Shown: positions 51,830 to 62,617 of the stretch, piece by piece
How positions within the stretch are numbered: the first letter of the stretch is position 1
Layout of the letters: every line of letters starts with the position of its first letter
Assembly (NCBI RefSeq): GCF_003589595.1
Contig: NW_020653713.1
Span: 5,758,636-5,822,635 of the forward strand
Origin: Hyposmocoma kahamanoa
Lineage: Eukaryota; Arthropoda; Insecta; Lepidoptera; Cosmopterigidae
DNA: 64,000 nt
Reading direction: 5' to 3'
The notes under the pieces: generated by a model
The model's input: only the letters and a program-made list of their open reading frames with translations
Told to the model about the DNA's origin: nothing
Database searches by the model: none
Program-made: the position numbers and the translations under genes

Positions 51830-52415
51830 TGATTTGTGTCTCAGGGTGACGGGCGCAGTGGCAGTGACCCTCAGATCTTTGCAATTTAAAGCTCTGAGTG
51901 GCATTTATATAACTTTACTCTTTAGTGGCACTGCAAATGTTATGGACAGGACCTCCAGCCGCTTAGGTTATTCGGAACTGGAGAGACGTCGTTTTTCGGC
52001 GTCGGGAAATGAGTGTGCATTACAGCTCCGCCACCAATGAGCAGATTTGGTAGTGGATTTAGAGCCGACGGCTTAGCAGTGGCAACAGCGCAACGGGAAG
52101 TGAGCGTGCCCACAGCTCCGGTACCGAGGCGGCTCACCCGAGGCACTAATGTCTCAAAGAACCGGATGAAGTCAAGTAACAGAGGTCTGTGACAACCCTG
52201 TACACTGGCTGATCTGGGGTCAGAATCTGAACGTATAAGGTTTCTGTGCGCGCACAGGTTATATTGCCTTCTCGTATACCCTAAGGATCGGTAGGGAGGG
52301 TCACTATAATCAAAACTAATATAGAAAGATATGGGAGCTGTTATGGGCAGGCGTGTAGCATACGATCAGGCGTACGACTCGTTCATCCTGTAACTTGATA
52401 TTATATAATAAAAAA
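51830..52415 (+). repeat. Family A copy split by a GC-rich insertion
   Basis: A segments 51838-51950 ('TCTCAGGGTGACGGGCGCAG') and 52339-52415 ('GTTATGGGCAGGCGTGTAGC' to 'ACTTGATATTATATAATAAA'). Confidence 0.85.
51951..52338 (-). mobile_element. GC-rich insertion with 13-bp TSD
   Basis: TGTTATGGACAGG (51938-51950) and TGTTATGGGCAGG (52339-52351) flank 388 bp. The interior is GC-rich and opens with a module also found at 19445-19486. A 68-codon minus frame runs through most of it (contains FPTPKNDVSPVPNNLSGWRS), and a similar reading VPPVPKFLCG lies in the same strand at 19.4 kb. It is a retroposed fragment of an unidentified, possibly coding, GC-rich element. Strand is given by that frame only. 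Confidence 0.7.
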
Positions 52416-52537
52416 AAAATACTTTTACAATACTGTATAATATTTGAAAGATAAGAATTTGTAAGTTTTGGTAATAGATAGATAGAAGAAAGAAAACAAT
52501 GGAAGTACGAATAGGAAGAATAATGAAAAAGGAAGGT

Positions 52538-52757
52538 GCTTCTGTAGCCGAACGGTTACCATGCTGGATTGCCACGTAGAGTTCGATTCCCGGGCCGAGA
52601 GAAATATTTGTATGACCTGCGTTGGTAGGTTAATGATGGCCTACATTTATTTCTCTTGTGAGTTTGGGTGTACTTTGTGATTGTCTATGTGTGTGTCCAT
52701 GGCACCCGCGACACAGGGTTTCCCTAGTTCGGGGCTATGAATGTGTGCATTATTATA
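52538..52757 (+). repeat. SINE E copy with internal insertion
   Basis: 'CTGTAGCCGAACGGTTACC' head, box B 'AGTTCGATTCCCGGGCCGAG', then a 25-base internal repeat of 'ATGRCCTRC', and the tail 'GGGTTTCCCTAGTTCGGGGC'. Confidence 0.8.
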
Positions 52758-52774
52758 CAATATTTTCCAAAAAA

Positions 52775-53411
52775 GTGCATTAAACCTAGATTACTATCAG
52801 AACCGCTGTCACCGAAACTCACACATTCATAATTTGAGATACTGTGAAATCTTAGTAGTCATTGGTCGTAGTTTCTTAGAAAGAAATAACAAATTCTGGA
52901 CAGTAAATATAATTTAAACTTTACCCTGTTAGCATATCGTCGAAAGTTGATTTGATTACAATCAATATACATATTGAAATTTCAATCTATGTGCTGCCAT
53001 CTAGCGGTCAATAGTTGAACAACGAGGAATTCGTGAGGTTTACTTAATTCTCCAAATAAACTTCAGTTTCTTGTTTTTACAAGTATTAAAACTGTATTAA
53101 AATTAAATTAAATAAGACACAGTGATGATATGAAACACTATATTATACACGATATAGATAATATTACAAGTGCGATTATAATTAGGGACTATGTTGAGTG
53201 TATGCGTTATTATTATTAATTTTTGCACTCCAAAGTAGCAAAATAAAGCAATTTTCTACGCATTTTGGGATTTTGCGCGAGATAATTGACACGACCACAA
53301 CGTAAAAAGGCGGAAAGGAAAATGACGGACTGAGCAAGTATATAGAACTTCGCATACGTTGGCACACGTGCCCTACAAACTAAGCACTTGTACTGTATAT
53401 AATTGTTCTAT
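52775..53411 (+). repeat. Family S long repeat, copy 2
   Basis: Partner of 39676-40500, without the F MITE. It carries an extra 5'-truncated SINE E tail at 53188-53220 ('GTATGCGTTATTATTATTAA') and about 50 bases more near 52815. Confidence 0.7.
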
Positions 53412-53445
53412 GGTAGACTCCATCCTTGCTTCAAGGCAAGGGCAA

Positions 53446-53729
53446 AAACCGACCTCAAAAGTTCGTGAAATTACATATATTTGCCAAGTTTTATTTAAAT
53501 CGGTTAGCGGAAAGTGCACGAAACTGGATTCATCCCCTAGTTTGCCACCCTTAGAGGCGGAGTACTTTCTTCAAATTTAAATGAAACCAACATTGAGGTA
53601 CCCTCTTTCCTACAAAAAATAATCATTAAGATCGGTTTACAAGTGCCGGAGTTATCGCGTAACATACATACAAAAAAGATACAGTCGAATTGACAACCTC
53701 CTCCTTTTTTGAAGTAGGCTAAAAAAGGA
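53446..53729 (-). repeat. Family B copy, best preserved
   Basis: Plus strand starts 'AAAACCGACCTCAAAAGTTC' and ends 'CTCCTCCTTTTTTGAAGTAGG'. Contains 'TCATCCCCTAGTTTGCCACC', 'TGAGGTACCCTCTTTCC' and 'GAGTTATCGCGTAACATACA'. No ORF. Confidence 0.85.
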
Positions 53730-54604
53730 ATTGAAATAAACAAAATATTTTTAACGTAATTCTGTAACTTGTTTCCATCTGAGCCTATCAAGCACAACGC
53801 TTGCAGCAACAATTTTAAGTCATGATTTAATCATGTTGTGATTGATTCAATGAAGAATTCGCCAAACAAGTAAAAAAATCCAATTGATTGTAATTTGTTT
53901 TTCAGTGCACCAGACGGTGTGATCTTTGACCTAATCTTTTCTTCTCACAAATGACCCGGACCTGTAAAATATATAATATGAGTTAAAATAGCGTACGTAC
54001 CTATATAATAATTACCGACCGAAAATCGTTTATGTATACAGGCTCTCCGGTTGACTTGTAGAGAATGCAAATCAGTTGAACAAATAATTAAATAAACTTG
54101 ATTTTACACATTTCTGACCACTTCACGCGTGAGTTATATTCACAATTTTCCTGTCTTTTTTTATTACTTTTAATGTTTGAAGCTACCATAGTACAATCGG
54201 CTAAGCAATTCGCATCACGTACTATTGGAGATTTGGCACATAGCGGTCACATATCTCCGCAATGATACTTTATTGGCTGTTTATTGCTGACCCTACAGAA
54301 CCTTATGGTAGGAAGCGTTATTATCGGGACGAGTATGAATTTTTAATGCCCGTTTACGTCTGTGTGAGTGTAGTGTCAGAGCACATTGTGAAAACTACCC
54401 TAGATGGGTTTGCTGTCGCAGTATGTAAGTGTCTAGGCTTTCGTTTGTAAGTTACGTATATTTGTGACTCATTTAGTAGCAAAACTTTTTGCTAAGAGAA
54501 AACTAATTGTAATCGTGATGGACCTGTATGTTCGTACGAGTGCTCAGCCCACATTAAGGCAGCGTGGGGGACTATAGCCTAAACCCTACTCCTTTAACTT
54601 TTTG
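53730..54604. other. No supported feature
   Basis: AT-rich; the 62-codon plus frame (54262-54450) has no recognised motif. Confidence 0.4.
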
Positions 54605-54735
54605 AAGAGTTATAAATCGCAACGAACTGAGGTACGCTGCCACCGCGCCCATCACCCTGACACATAGATTGACAAGTCTCATGTGCCTGTTTTTTCACCA
54701 GCACCCTTTAAGGCCGGAATCCAATAATGCTTGAC
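54605..54735 (-). repeat. Family A fragment
   Basis: 'GCCACCGCGCCCATCACCCT', 'CACCAGCACCCTTTAAGGCC'. Confidence 0.7.
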
Positions 54736-55179
54736 AAAATAACGCACAAATAGAGAAAATGTACTCCCAAACTCCTTTCTATTCCGTTATTATTTTTCAT
54801 AATTATTTTTCTGTGCTCACAAAGTTACCTGAAAGAGAAGTTCCATCTTTTATTTATCTTTGTATTTTGTTCTTGAGCGCAATATATTTTTTATTATATA
54901 TCTGTGTAGATTACGTGACAAATTCAAGATCTTTATTCTTCACTGGGTTTTTGTCCGCGATTTATGCGTCCGGGGTAAAAAGTATCACATATCCTGTTGC
55001 GACCTTTTTAAGGCCGGCCTACTATGTATGCCTGGTATGGCTAGTATGACGAACTGACCGGGGTGAATTGGTTCGCGTTTTTGTGAACTACTGACCAGAT
55101 TAGTTAAATAAAGAAAGCGCCCATCTGAAACTCATTTACATTTTAATATAATATAGGATAGCGGCCATCATCCCGGAAC
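54736..55179. other. No supported feature
   Basis: Overlapping plus frames of 96 and 65 codons (54759-55057) are hydrophobic and aromatic as expected of T-rich DNA; not called. Confidence 0.4.
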
Positions 55180-55308
55180 TTAAGTTGACAAGTCCCGCGT
55201 GCCTGCAATTTCACCCTTCAAAACTGGAATACAATAATGCTAACATTACCGCTTGGCGGCAGTACTTCCCTGGACAAACTCTGTCACAAGGAGCTCTACC
55301 GCTAAGTC
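55180..55308 (-). repeat. Family A 5' half
   Basis: 'TTGACAAGTCCCGCGTGCCT', 'CATTACCGCTTGGCGGCAG', 'CTGTCACAAGGAGCTCTACC'. Confidence 0.8.
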
Positions 55309-55929
55309 TCAGATTTAGTGGCCAAATTTGATACTATATAGGCATTGACTTACAATATATAGGTAAAAAATTTGTGTAACATGCTACACTGGATCAAGTA
55401 AACAATTGATTCTGCCTTGAGTGGTAATGCCTACCAGGCGTGTCATTCACCAGTAAACGCGCGACATGTTAGTATCTATAAAAAACCTCGGGTCAATTTC
55501 TTTGCTCTGGTACTCGTACTACAGCGAGTTAATTAGTTTGAGATCACGTAATAGTTGTTTTCAGCTAACACATTATAATATTGCTAATATTTACTTAAAA
55601 CACATTTAGTGTAAGAATCACCAGGCACAAATTTAGTATAATCCGTAGAGAAACGTACGTTTAAAATTCCTATTAACTATAATTCACGTTGGTAATTCCT
55701 TAATTATAAATTCATGATTAACAAAAGAGCCGTTTGAGCAAAAACCGCGATACAGGGTGCTCAGTAATGTATATAAGTCAAGGCCTGAGAGCAACTATCC
55801 GAAAACACTTTAGCGTAATTAATGTTGGGTCTACTATGCGTGTTATAATGCCTTTAAGACTGATCAAGTTGTGCGCTGAAGCGAATATCACTACTACAAT
55901 ACAGGCCGTATTCATTGTAGTAAATAATT
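55309..55929. other. No supported feature
   Basis: A 65-codon plus frame (55734-55931) is less AT-driven than most, but nothing in it is recognised. 'TTGCTCTGGTACTCGTACTA' near 55505 is a SINE-tail relic. Confidence 0.35.
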
Positions 55930-56217
55930 AACCGACTTAAAAAAAGGAGGACGTTCTCAATTCGATTGTATTTTTTATGTATGTTACGCGATAACTCGCG
56001 ATTTGTAAACCGATTTTGATGATTCCTTTTTTTTATTGGAAACCTACTTTTTATTGGTACCTCAGTATTGGTAAATTTGAAGACAGTATTCCACCCCTAA
56101 GGGTGGGAAACTACGCGATGAATCGGGTTTCGTGCACTTTCTGGTAACCGATTTCGATAAAACTTGGCAAACAGATATAATTCCACGAACATTTGAGGTC
56201 TGAGTATTTTAGTACTC
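55930..56217 (+). repeat. Family B copy
   Basis: 'AACCGACTTAAAAAAAGGAG', 'GTTACGCGATAACTCG', 'CCCCTAAGGGTGGGAAACTA' to 'TTTAGTACTCTGTACTGA', the extended B end shared with 30895. Confidence 0.8.
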
Positions 56218-56863
56218 TGTACTGATTTCTAAAGAAGTTACCGCTTACGACCAAAGTAACAACTTTTGTTTGTCATTTATTTTTTTAAATCCCATGTAAA
56301 ATTCCACCCTGCTTTCATACGAAATATTATTTCCAAAGTTTGTAATATTTTTTTCAGCGATACACAATAAAATAAAAATTATTGGTTGCGTTCATTTGAA
56401 GAAATTTTTTTTAGAATGATTTTGAGCTTCTTTTAGTCAATGTGTTTATTAGTTTTGCTACACACCCGATAAATAATACTGTCTCACAGATCTATCTAAC
56501 TTTAAACATATGACTATGATCTCATTAATTAACCTACTCACTAACTGTCTACATTGAAAGCCCACCTTGCTTTTTTTTTTGACATTCGACGTGAAATAAA
56601 ATGCTATTCAATTTCTAAACTCACTCCGATACTTTAGAAATTGAATCGTAGGGAATGAGTTCCGAATAAATGGGTTTTAATATTTGAGAATTATCTGCAC
56701 AAAGAGTAGCAGGGTAGGGGAACTCCTGGATCACTTCTCTAAAGACGCAAATAAATCATGCACAATGCATATTTCGTAAATAAATTCGATCGGGAATCAA
56801 AGTCCCTGTATCCTCGTGCATTACTTGAGAAGTACTCGCTGACCTACAGTGGTTATAAAAAAA
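56218..56863. other. No supported feature
   Basis: AT-rich, no match found. Confidence 0.45.
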
Positions 56864-57071
56864 ATAAAAAAACCAACCTCAAAAGTATTTGGAATTACAT
56901 CCTCTAATTTGCTAGTCTTAAAGGTTTTTCTTCAAATTTGAATGAGACCTCTACAGAGTTATCCTCTCCAACAAAAAAAGAATTGTCGAAATTGGTTCAC
57001 AAATGTCGGACTAAACGCGTCACATTCACAAAAAAAAATCGAATTCAGAACCTGTTAATGAATTTGGTTAA
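56864..57071 (-). repeat. Family B copy, diverged and shortened
   Basis: 'AACCAACCTCAAAAGTATTT', 'TCTTCAAATTTGAATGAGAC', 'AGAATTGTCGAAATTGGTTC', 'CAGAACCTGTTAATGAATTT'. The 76-codon plus frame lies on it and is chance. Confidence 0.7.
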
Positions 57072-57697
57072 AAACAGTGAGTATTTCGTGAAACATATTC
57101 CAGAAAGCACCACCAGATCGGTCATTCAGGAGTATTTCAGAAATATTTTTGCGACAGATAAGTTATAGATAATGCACTGTGCTTCCTTAAAAGCTCTTTT
57201 TTCGCCACGTACCGCTTCTTAGTCTGGTCTTCGATATACAAAAGCTTCGTCTAAATGGCCGCTGGATCCATTTAAGATCATTCAAATTTCCTTTAAAAAG
57301 CCAAATATAACTTCAACATAGTTCGATCGCAAAGTTTTATTGAATAAATTTCATAGAATTTGATGCCGTGAAAACGTTCACTTTGTTGTTTATTACAAGA
57401 ATTTTTATAGCTAAAATCCAGGTAGACGACAGATTTTTCTCATTTCTAATTTGGTACGATACGTGTGAATATTTGCTTACGATGCAAAGAGAGCATTGTG
57501 CTGAAAAAACTCTGTCAAACTAATTATTATCCAAGGGAATTTAATGGGATCAGTCACACTTTTTAACGGAATCAATCAAAACATGATTAAACTCATTACT
57601 TAAATAATTGTTGCGCTTAATAGGCTCTAATGGAAACAAGCTTGTTGTTTCTTTTTCAGCATAAAGGATGTATTTAGAAATTATTTTAGTATTACAT
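57072..57697. other. No supported feature
   Basis: AT-rich, no match found. Confidence 0.45.
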
Positions 57698-57765
57698 AGA
57701 AAATGAAACTATTTTTCCGGATTGAAATCGCGTATATTTGTTTTTTCAAACTAAGAACTCGATAT
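57698..57765 (-). repeat. Family C left-arm fragment
   Basis: 'AAATGAAACTATTTTTCCGG', 'AAATCGCGTATATTTG', then an abrupt join to 'CTAAGAACTCGATA', the C right flank. The loop and right arm are deleted. Confidence 0.7.
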
Positions 57766-58149
57766 ATTTTAGTATTGTAACAAAAATGACAGCCAATAAT
57801 GTAGAACCTTACATATCTACTTTTAAAGAGTTTTATAAAGATTTCCTATTTTCAATATAGGATTTAATATAATAAAAATAAATTTATTGGTAATAACTTT
57901 GGTAATAATTAATAAATTTATTGGTAATAATTGGTTGAACTTACACCTACTATAGTCTTGCATAACGTATGTGACAATAGTGTGTAATATTGAATTTAAA
58001 TAATGTTATTGTTATTTTTAATTCCAATTACGAGATTATAGTGGACATGACCAATGTTTACGGATCTAAATAAAAAATACAAACGTAATACAAGTCAGTC
58101 GTGATCATGGGACCAGTAAAATGCCTAAAATGTTGGTTTATTTAAAAAA
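57766..58149. other. No gene; C loop relic at 58090
   Basis: 'CAGTCGTGATCATGGGACCA' near 58095 is a degraded family C loop. The rest is AT-rich. Confidence 0.4.
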
Positions 58150-58270
58150 AAGTACTGCCGCCTTACCTACTTCTGCCACCAAACTCACATTACTGAGCAT
58201 TAGGCACTCGGGCGCAGTGGCACAGCCCCTCAGATCTTTGTAATTTACAGCTCTGAGTGGTTCTGAGTGA
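58150..58270 (+). repeat. Family A fragment, rearranged
   Basis: 'AGTACTGCCGCCTTACCTAC', 'GGGCGCAGTGGCACAGCCCC', 'TACAGCTCTGAGTGGTTC'; the middle is missing. Confidence 0.7.
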
Positions 58271-59153
58271 TGATATGACACGTCGACAAGCGCCCGATGC
58301 GACTAACTGGGCAGCGAGCAGCGCGGCGTGTCATTAAACCGCTGGGCAATTTGTAAATTTTGGTATAAATGTGAATTTAATAACAAAAAGAGCTTAAGTT
58401 GAAAACCAAAATTTAGCAGGTTCTCTGTAGTACTTAAAGGGAAGTGCCTCTATATAAAATTATGTATATAATTAGATATTATTAATTATCTAATTAGAGA
58501 TAATTATTCGTTTGAGACTTTTATTTTAGCCTGCTTTCAGGATTTAATATAAACTGATAAAATAGATCCTATCGTATAACACATTCTTCAGACTATATCC
58601 TTAGATGAATTGTATATTATTTTATAAGACCTTTATTTAACAGTTAATACCTAAGCCGTTAGATCCTTCGGTGACTCGTTTTAAGTAAACCATTAACTAT
58701 GGATCAGTGGAGTACCCGTTGTAAAAAAAGTGTTTGGTTCCATATATTTTTAGTTGCTTGTACGTTCAGTCTTGGTTATGGCTCTGCCAGCTTGATTCAT
58801 TATTTATGGCCAGTAAGACGCCGTGGAATTTGCAGGGATTAACACAAATTTAAAAACGAAGATCATAAAACCCTCCATAAGCTATTAACTTGAACAATAA
58901 GTTGAGCTAACGATCTGACGAAGCATTTTCCGAAACTCTGTTCCCTAATAAGCAATTTGCTTAATAAATTATAATCAAGACATAATATCTTTTAAGTGTT
59001 TCAGAACAGTACCATAAGTAATTGCCTCTGGCAAAAGTCTAACAAAAAAAGCAAAAATGTAATTATAATATATTGATTTAATCTTATACAATTTTCACAC
59101 ATTATTTGAACTTAAAATCAGGACTTAGTCGTGTATAAATGTATTTTGTTTAC
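58271..59153. other. No supported feature
   Basis: AT-rich apart from a CG-rich spot at 58270-58345. Confidence 0.45.
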
Positions 59154-59258
59154 CGCATTTCGGACGTGTTGCAACGTCCATGATCTCGAAGGGACTGAGA
59201 AACTCTGTTGCAACGTCCATGGTCTCGAAGGGACAGTGAGACGCAACACGTCCGAAAC
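59154..59258. repeat. Small foldback with internal 28-bp direct repeat
   Basis: TTTCGGACGTGTTGC (59158-59172) is perfectly inverted at 59243-59257. Inside, 59168-59195 and 59207-59234 are direct copies differing at one base (start GTTGCAACGTCCATG). No family match elsewhere in the window. Confidence 0.85.
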
Positions 59259-59924
59259 GATTGAGTTCCGATATTTTAATATCAATAATAATACACATTT
59301 AGCGATAGATTATGAATGAAGTTATGTCAACCGGATCACGAATGTTCTCAAAAAGGCCGAGACAAAATTAAGCAGAATAAACGGACATGTATGAAAGTCT
59401 GAAGGCAGTGGAAGTGAAAGAGATTTATCACAAACGTAACGAGATAGGTCAATTGTAGATGCTATAAATATACCGGGTTATAACACAACGTCGAACCAAA
59501 CCCTTACGATAAATACCAACGACCACCTATTTAGTTCGGACTCAAACCGCGAGATGGCGAGTTAGACATAGAACGTAGAATTTTGTATAAGTGTGGATAT
59601 TCCTCAGCTAAGGTACTCTACTACATCACCTACCTCCCTTAAAACTATATTCCACCCTTGAGATGTGATAGCCTGGTCTGCTGGAATACCTGCAAGGTCG
59701 TGCCTACGCCACTGGCTTCCACTTGTGGTTCACATTTCGTAGCTGTCTTCGTAGCTGTATAGCCGTAAACCTCTACGTTAGATACTTGTACTTGTAAGAT
59801 AGTTTCGTAGCTGCGTAGAACGTAGAACATCACCCATCTGTTCGTCTGTGTTTTAAAATTGCTACAACTATGAATAGACCTCCAGTTTCCTACAAATCTT
59901 CGGTTTTCATTAGCTCTAGGCCCA
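59259..59924. other. No gene; loose TTCGTAGCTG repeats
   Basis: 'TTCGTAGCTG' occurs three times between 59736 and 59812. The 62-codon minus frame there is not recognised. Confidence 0.4.
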
Positions 59925-60310
59925 ACCCCCTCACGGAGTTATTTTGAAATACTAACAACCTTAGCAGGACTATGCAACTAAGATCATAAACAACAACTTT
60001 AACTCCATGACTTTTTAGAAAACATACTAAATTTACCAAAAATAAGCTTTTAAGTTTTTGTTATAATATCTGACACTTTTTAAATCTATATTTGTTAGAT
60101 TAAGTACAAAAGTGCAAGCGTCCTCTGCGGCGTCTCCCACGCCCGTCCTGGACAGAGTTACTACAATTTAGAGTGATTTATTTAAATTTATTTATTTTTG
60201 TATGAAAATAAATGACTAATTATTAAAAATCATGCAACGCAAGTTGTTTATGATGTCAGTAATATAGTTCTGGGAGGTTGTTAGTATTTATAAAATAACC
60301 CCGTAAACAC
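59925..60310. mobile_element. MITE with about 70-bp TIRs
   Basis: The left arm ('CGGAGTTATTTTGAAATACT', then 'AACAACC') and the right arm ('GGTTGTTAGTATTTATAAAA', then 'TAACCCCGT') are inverted copies. Pairing continues inward through 'ATCATAAACAAC'. A GC-rich spot ('CTCCCACGCCCGTCCTGGAC') lies in the interior. Confidence 0.75.
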
Positions 60311-60575
60311 AGTTATAATTATAACCCAGTAGAAGATAGCCGTAATGGTATGAATTTTGTAAATAACGGATAACTATATTTCGATATCTTAGATATTCGC
60401 GATTGTTACACACAATGAAACTATTGTTTTTTATCTAAGTCGCCTATGTTTCTTTCTTTTTTCAAACAAACCAACGTCAAATTATCCTCCGATATTCAAA
60501 CGCATCTAGGTGCTAGGTGCTAGCCAAATAATGATGAAATAGTGTGACAGAACATAAATAAATTTCCCATTTTTT
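60311..60575. repeat. AT-rich stretch with family C fragment at 60395-60475
   Basis: 'CGCGATTGTTACACACAATG', 'GAAACTATTG' and 'CAAACAAACCAACGTC' are degraded C. Confidence 0.5.
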
Positions 60576-60872
60576 AACCGACTCCAAAAAAAGTAGAAGG
60601 TTCTCAATCGACTGTTGTTTTCTTTGTATATATGTTATGTGTTACGCTATAAATCCTGCATTTGAGAACCAATTTTGATCATTCTTTTTTTGTTGCAAAG
60701 AGGGTAGAGGGTCCATTTAAATTTTAAGAATATATTTCACCTCTAATGGTGGCAAATTATGGAATAAATCTAGTTTCGCGCACTTTTCGTTAACAATTTT
60801 CTTATAAAACTTGACAAATAGATCTAATACCAATAAAAGAGTTGAAAGCAAACTTTTGAGATTTTTTTTTAT
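60576..60872 (+). repeat. Family B copy
   Basis: 'AACCGACTCCAAAAAAAGTAG' (21-base match to the B start, split here by one base), 'AAAGAGGGTAGAGGGTCCAT', 'TTCACCTCTAATGGTGGCAA', 'AAGCAAACTTTTGAG'. Confidence 0.75.
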
Positions 60873-61020
60873 TCAAAAAGTTATTTAGTTACTTTATCAT
60901 AAAGTGATTTTTGAAAGTTATTAGAATGGACGTAGGTGACAGAGAGATACGATGGTTTATAGAAACATTTTTATTGTTCGGTCTCTAGAATATTAATGAC
61001 AAAATAATTCAAATTATAAT
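60873..61020 (+). repeat. Extended B flank shared with 23151-23305
   Basis: 'AAGTGATTTTTGAAAGTTAT', 'GGACGTAGGTGACAGAG', 'TTTATTGTTCGGTCTCTAG'. Confidence 0.65.
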
Positions 61021-61024
61021 CTCA

Positions 61025-61385
61025 GTACAGAGTTCTAAAAAATCGACCTCAAAAGTATGTGGAATTACATCTGTTTGCCAAGTTTTATTGAAATATCCCC
61101 TAGTTTGCCACTATACAGGACTTGACACAGGAGATAATAAAAATCGGTTCTCACTACTCAAAGTATATTGAGAGAGAAAAACGCCTTGAATTGGAGAATA
61201 GCAAAACCAACCATTAAAATAATTGCTCTTTAAGTAAAATTTAGGCGCTATTTATAAAAATGAATGTTCATGCGTGATCAGCCACCCTTAGAGGTGGATG
61301 GCTTTCTTCAAAACAAAAAAGAATCATGTAAATCGGTTCACAAATACCGGAGTTATCGCGTAACATACATACAAATTTTCAAAAA
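61025..61385 (-). repeat. Long-form family B copy
   Basis: Opens with 'CAGTACAGAGTTCTAAAAAA', then 'CGACCTCAAAAGTATGTGGA', the extra block 'ACGCCTTGAATTGGAGAATA', and 'CCACCCTTAGAGGTGGATGG'. Inverted partner of 30471-30895. Confidence 0.8.
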
Positions 61386-61919
61386 GGTTTTAACATGAAT
61401 GTCATTATTTATTTAGTCAGTAATAAAACTTCTTAAGGTTTCATCGCGATTCTTTTCTCCCAGAGCCAATTAATCGCAATAAATACACAAGAAAATAATC
61501 ATATTCTAGAACAAGAATCGACAATAAATAATATCAACTATAATCCGAGCGCAATAAGTATTTCTTACACCCGAAATATAGTTAATATTAATAAGTGAAC
61601 AATGTAGTTGGTTATAACCAAGACCTAATGAATCGTATCGAATGCTTAAGACAATACAAAATAATATTGTGTACTGGAAAAAGAAATAGGTCCTTAATAT
61701 GGTCGGAAATAGTTATTATAGGCACCCGGACTATAGTTGATATTATATCTTCTCACTTTTTCGTATGCAGTAAGGGAACAACAATGTAATTGGTTACAAC
61801 CGAGAGCTAATGAATGTATTACCTCTTGTTTCTTTGCAGTAAAAGTGAACAATACAGTTGGTCACATGATAAATTTATTTCTTCTTTGGCTACATATGCT
61901 TAATTTTTTTAAATAGATA
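61386..61919. other. No supported feature; locally repeated phrase
   Basis: 'TGAACAATGTAGTTGGTTATAACC' type phrases recur at 61597, 61776 and 61846 ('GTRAACAATRYAGTTGGT'), a loose tandem arrangement of about 90-180 bp. Confidence 0.45.
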
Positions 61920-61980
61920 GTTTGAAGTCCACCTGATGAGAAGTGACGATGAGGTCGATTATGGAGCATGAGCGCTAGGA
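61920..61980 (-). repeat. Family I fragment
   Basis: 'CACCTGATGAGAAGTGACGA' and 'GGTCGATTATGGAGCATG' are the complement of 1860-1915. Confidence 0.65.
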
Positions 61981-62004
61981 TTATTTCCATTTATTTGTTT
62001 TTTG

Positions 62005-62261
62005 TAATACTAAGTGATGTGACGAACAAGTCGTGCGCCTGGTGTTAAGCGACAGGCCTGTCCATAGCAGGTGTAGGGTCAGTCAGAGGTTTGTGTGGGA
62101 CACTGCCACTGCCTGTCACCCTGAGACATAAGTTGACAAGTCTCATGCGCCTGCCATTTCACCAGCACACTTACCCTCCAAAACTGGAACGCATTAATGT
62201 TCACATTACCGGTTGGCGGCAGAAATTAGTAAAGTGGCAGTACTTCCCTGTATCAACTCTT
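62005..62261 (-). repeat. Family A retroposon copy
   Basis: 'AGTGATGTGACGAACAAGTC', 'GCCTGTCACCCTGAGACATA', 'ACCGGTTGGCGGCAGAAATT', 'CTTCCCTGTATCAACTCTTT'. Confidence 0.8.
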
Positions 62262-62355
62262 TCTCTCTCTCATCTGAGAGTTGTCCCGGTTGCGTCCTCA
62301 GCAGTGTTGCTGCGGAGCCCGGGGTCCGCTTTCCTACTTTTTCTCTTCCACCTGA
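62262..62355 (-). repeat. GC-rich retroposon end inserted in A
   Basis: 'CTCATCTGAGAGTTGTCCCG', 'AGCAGTGTTGCTGCGGAGCC' and 'CCGGGGTCCGCTTTCC' form the antisense of a remembered lepidopteran LINE 3' end. It is followed by 'GAATGAACTCTTCCA', a partial resumption of A. Confidence 0.5.
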
Positions 62356-62390
62356 ATGAACTCTTCCATACTAGTTTAATTATAGTAAAT

Positions 62391-62617
62391 AAAATATTGG
62401 ACAACATCGCATACATTGCTCCGATCCCAAAGTAAGTAGCTATAGCATTTGTGTCATGGAAATCGGAAACAACAACGGTACTACAAACACCCAGACCCGA
62501 GACAATATAGGAAAGTTAGTTTTCTATACTGACCCGGCCGGGTATCGAACCCGGGACCGCAGAGATGGCGACACCATGAAAACCGGTGTGCAAGCCACTC
62601 CATCACTGAGGCCGTCA
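62391..62617 (-). repeat. SINE O (tRNA-headed)
   Basis: Minus strand: 'GACGGCCTCAGTGATGGAGT' head, box B GGTTCGATACC within 'CCCGGGTTCGATACCCGG', then 'TATATTGTCTCGGGTCTGGG' and 'TGACACAAATGCTATAGC'. It ends in 'GTTGTCCAATATTTT'. Confidence 0.75.
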
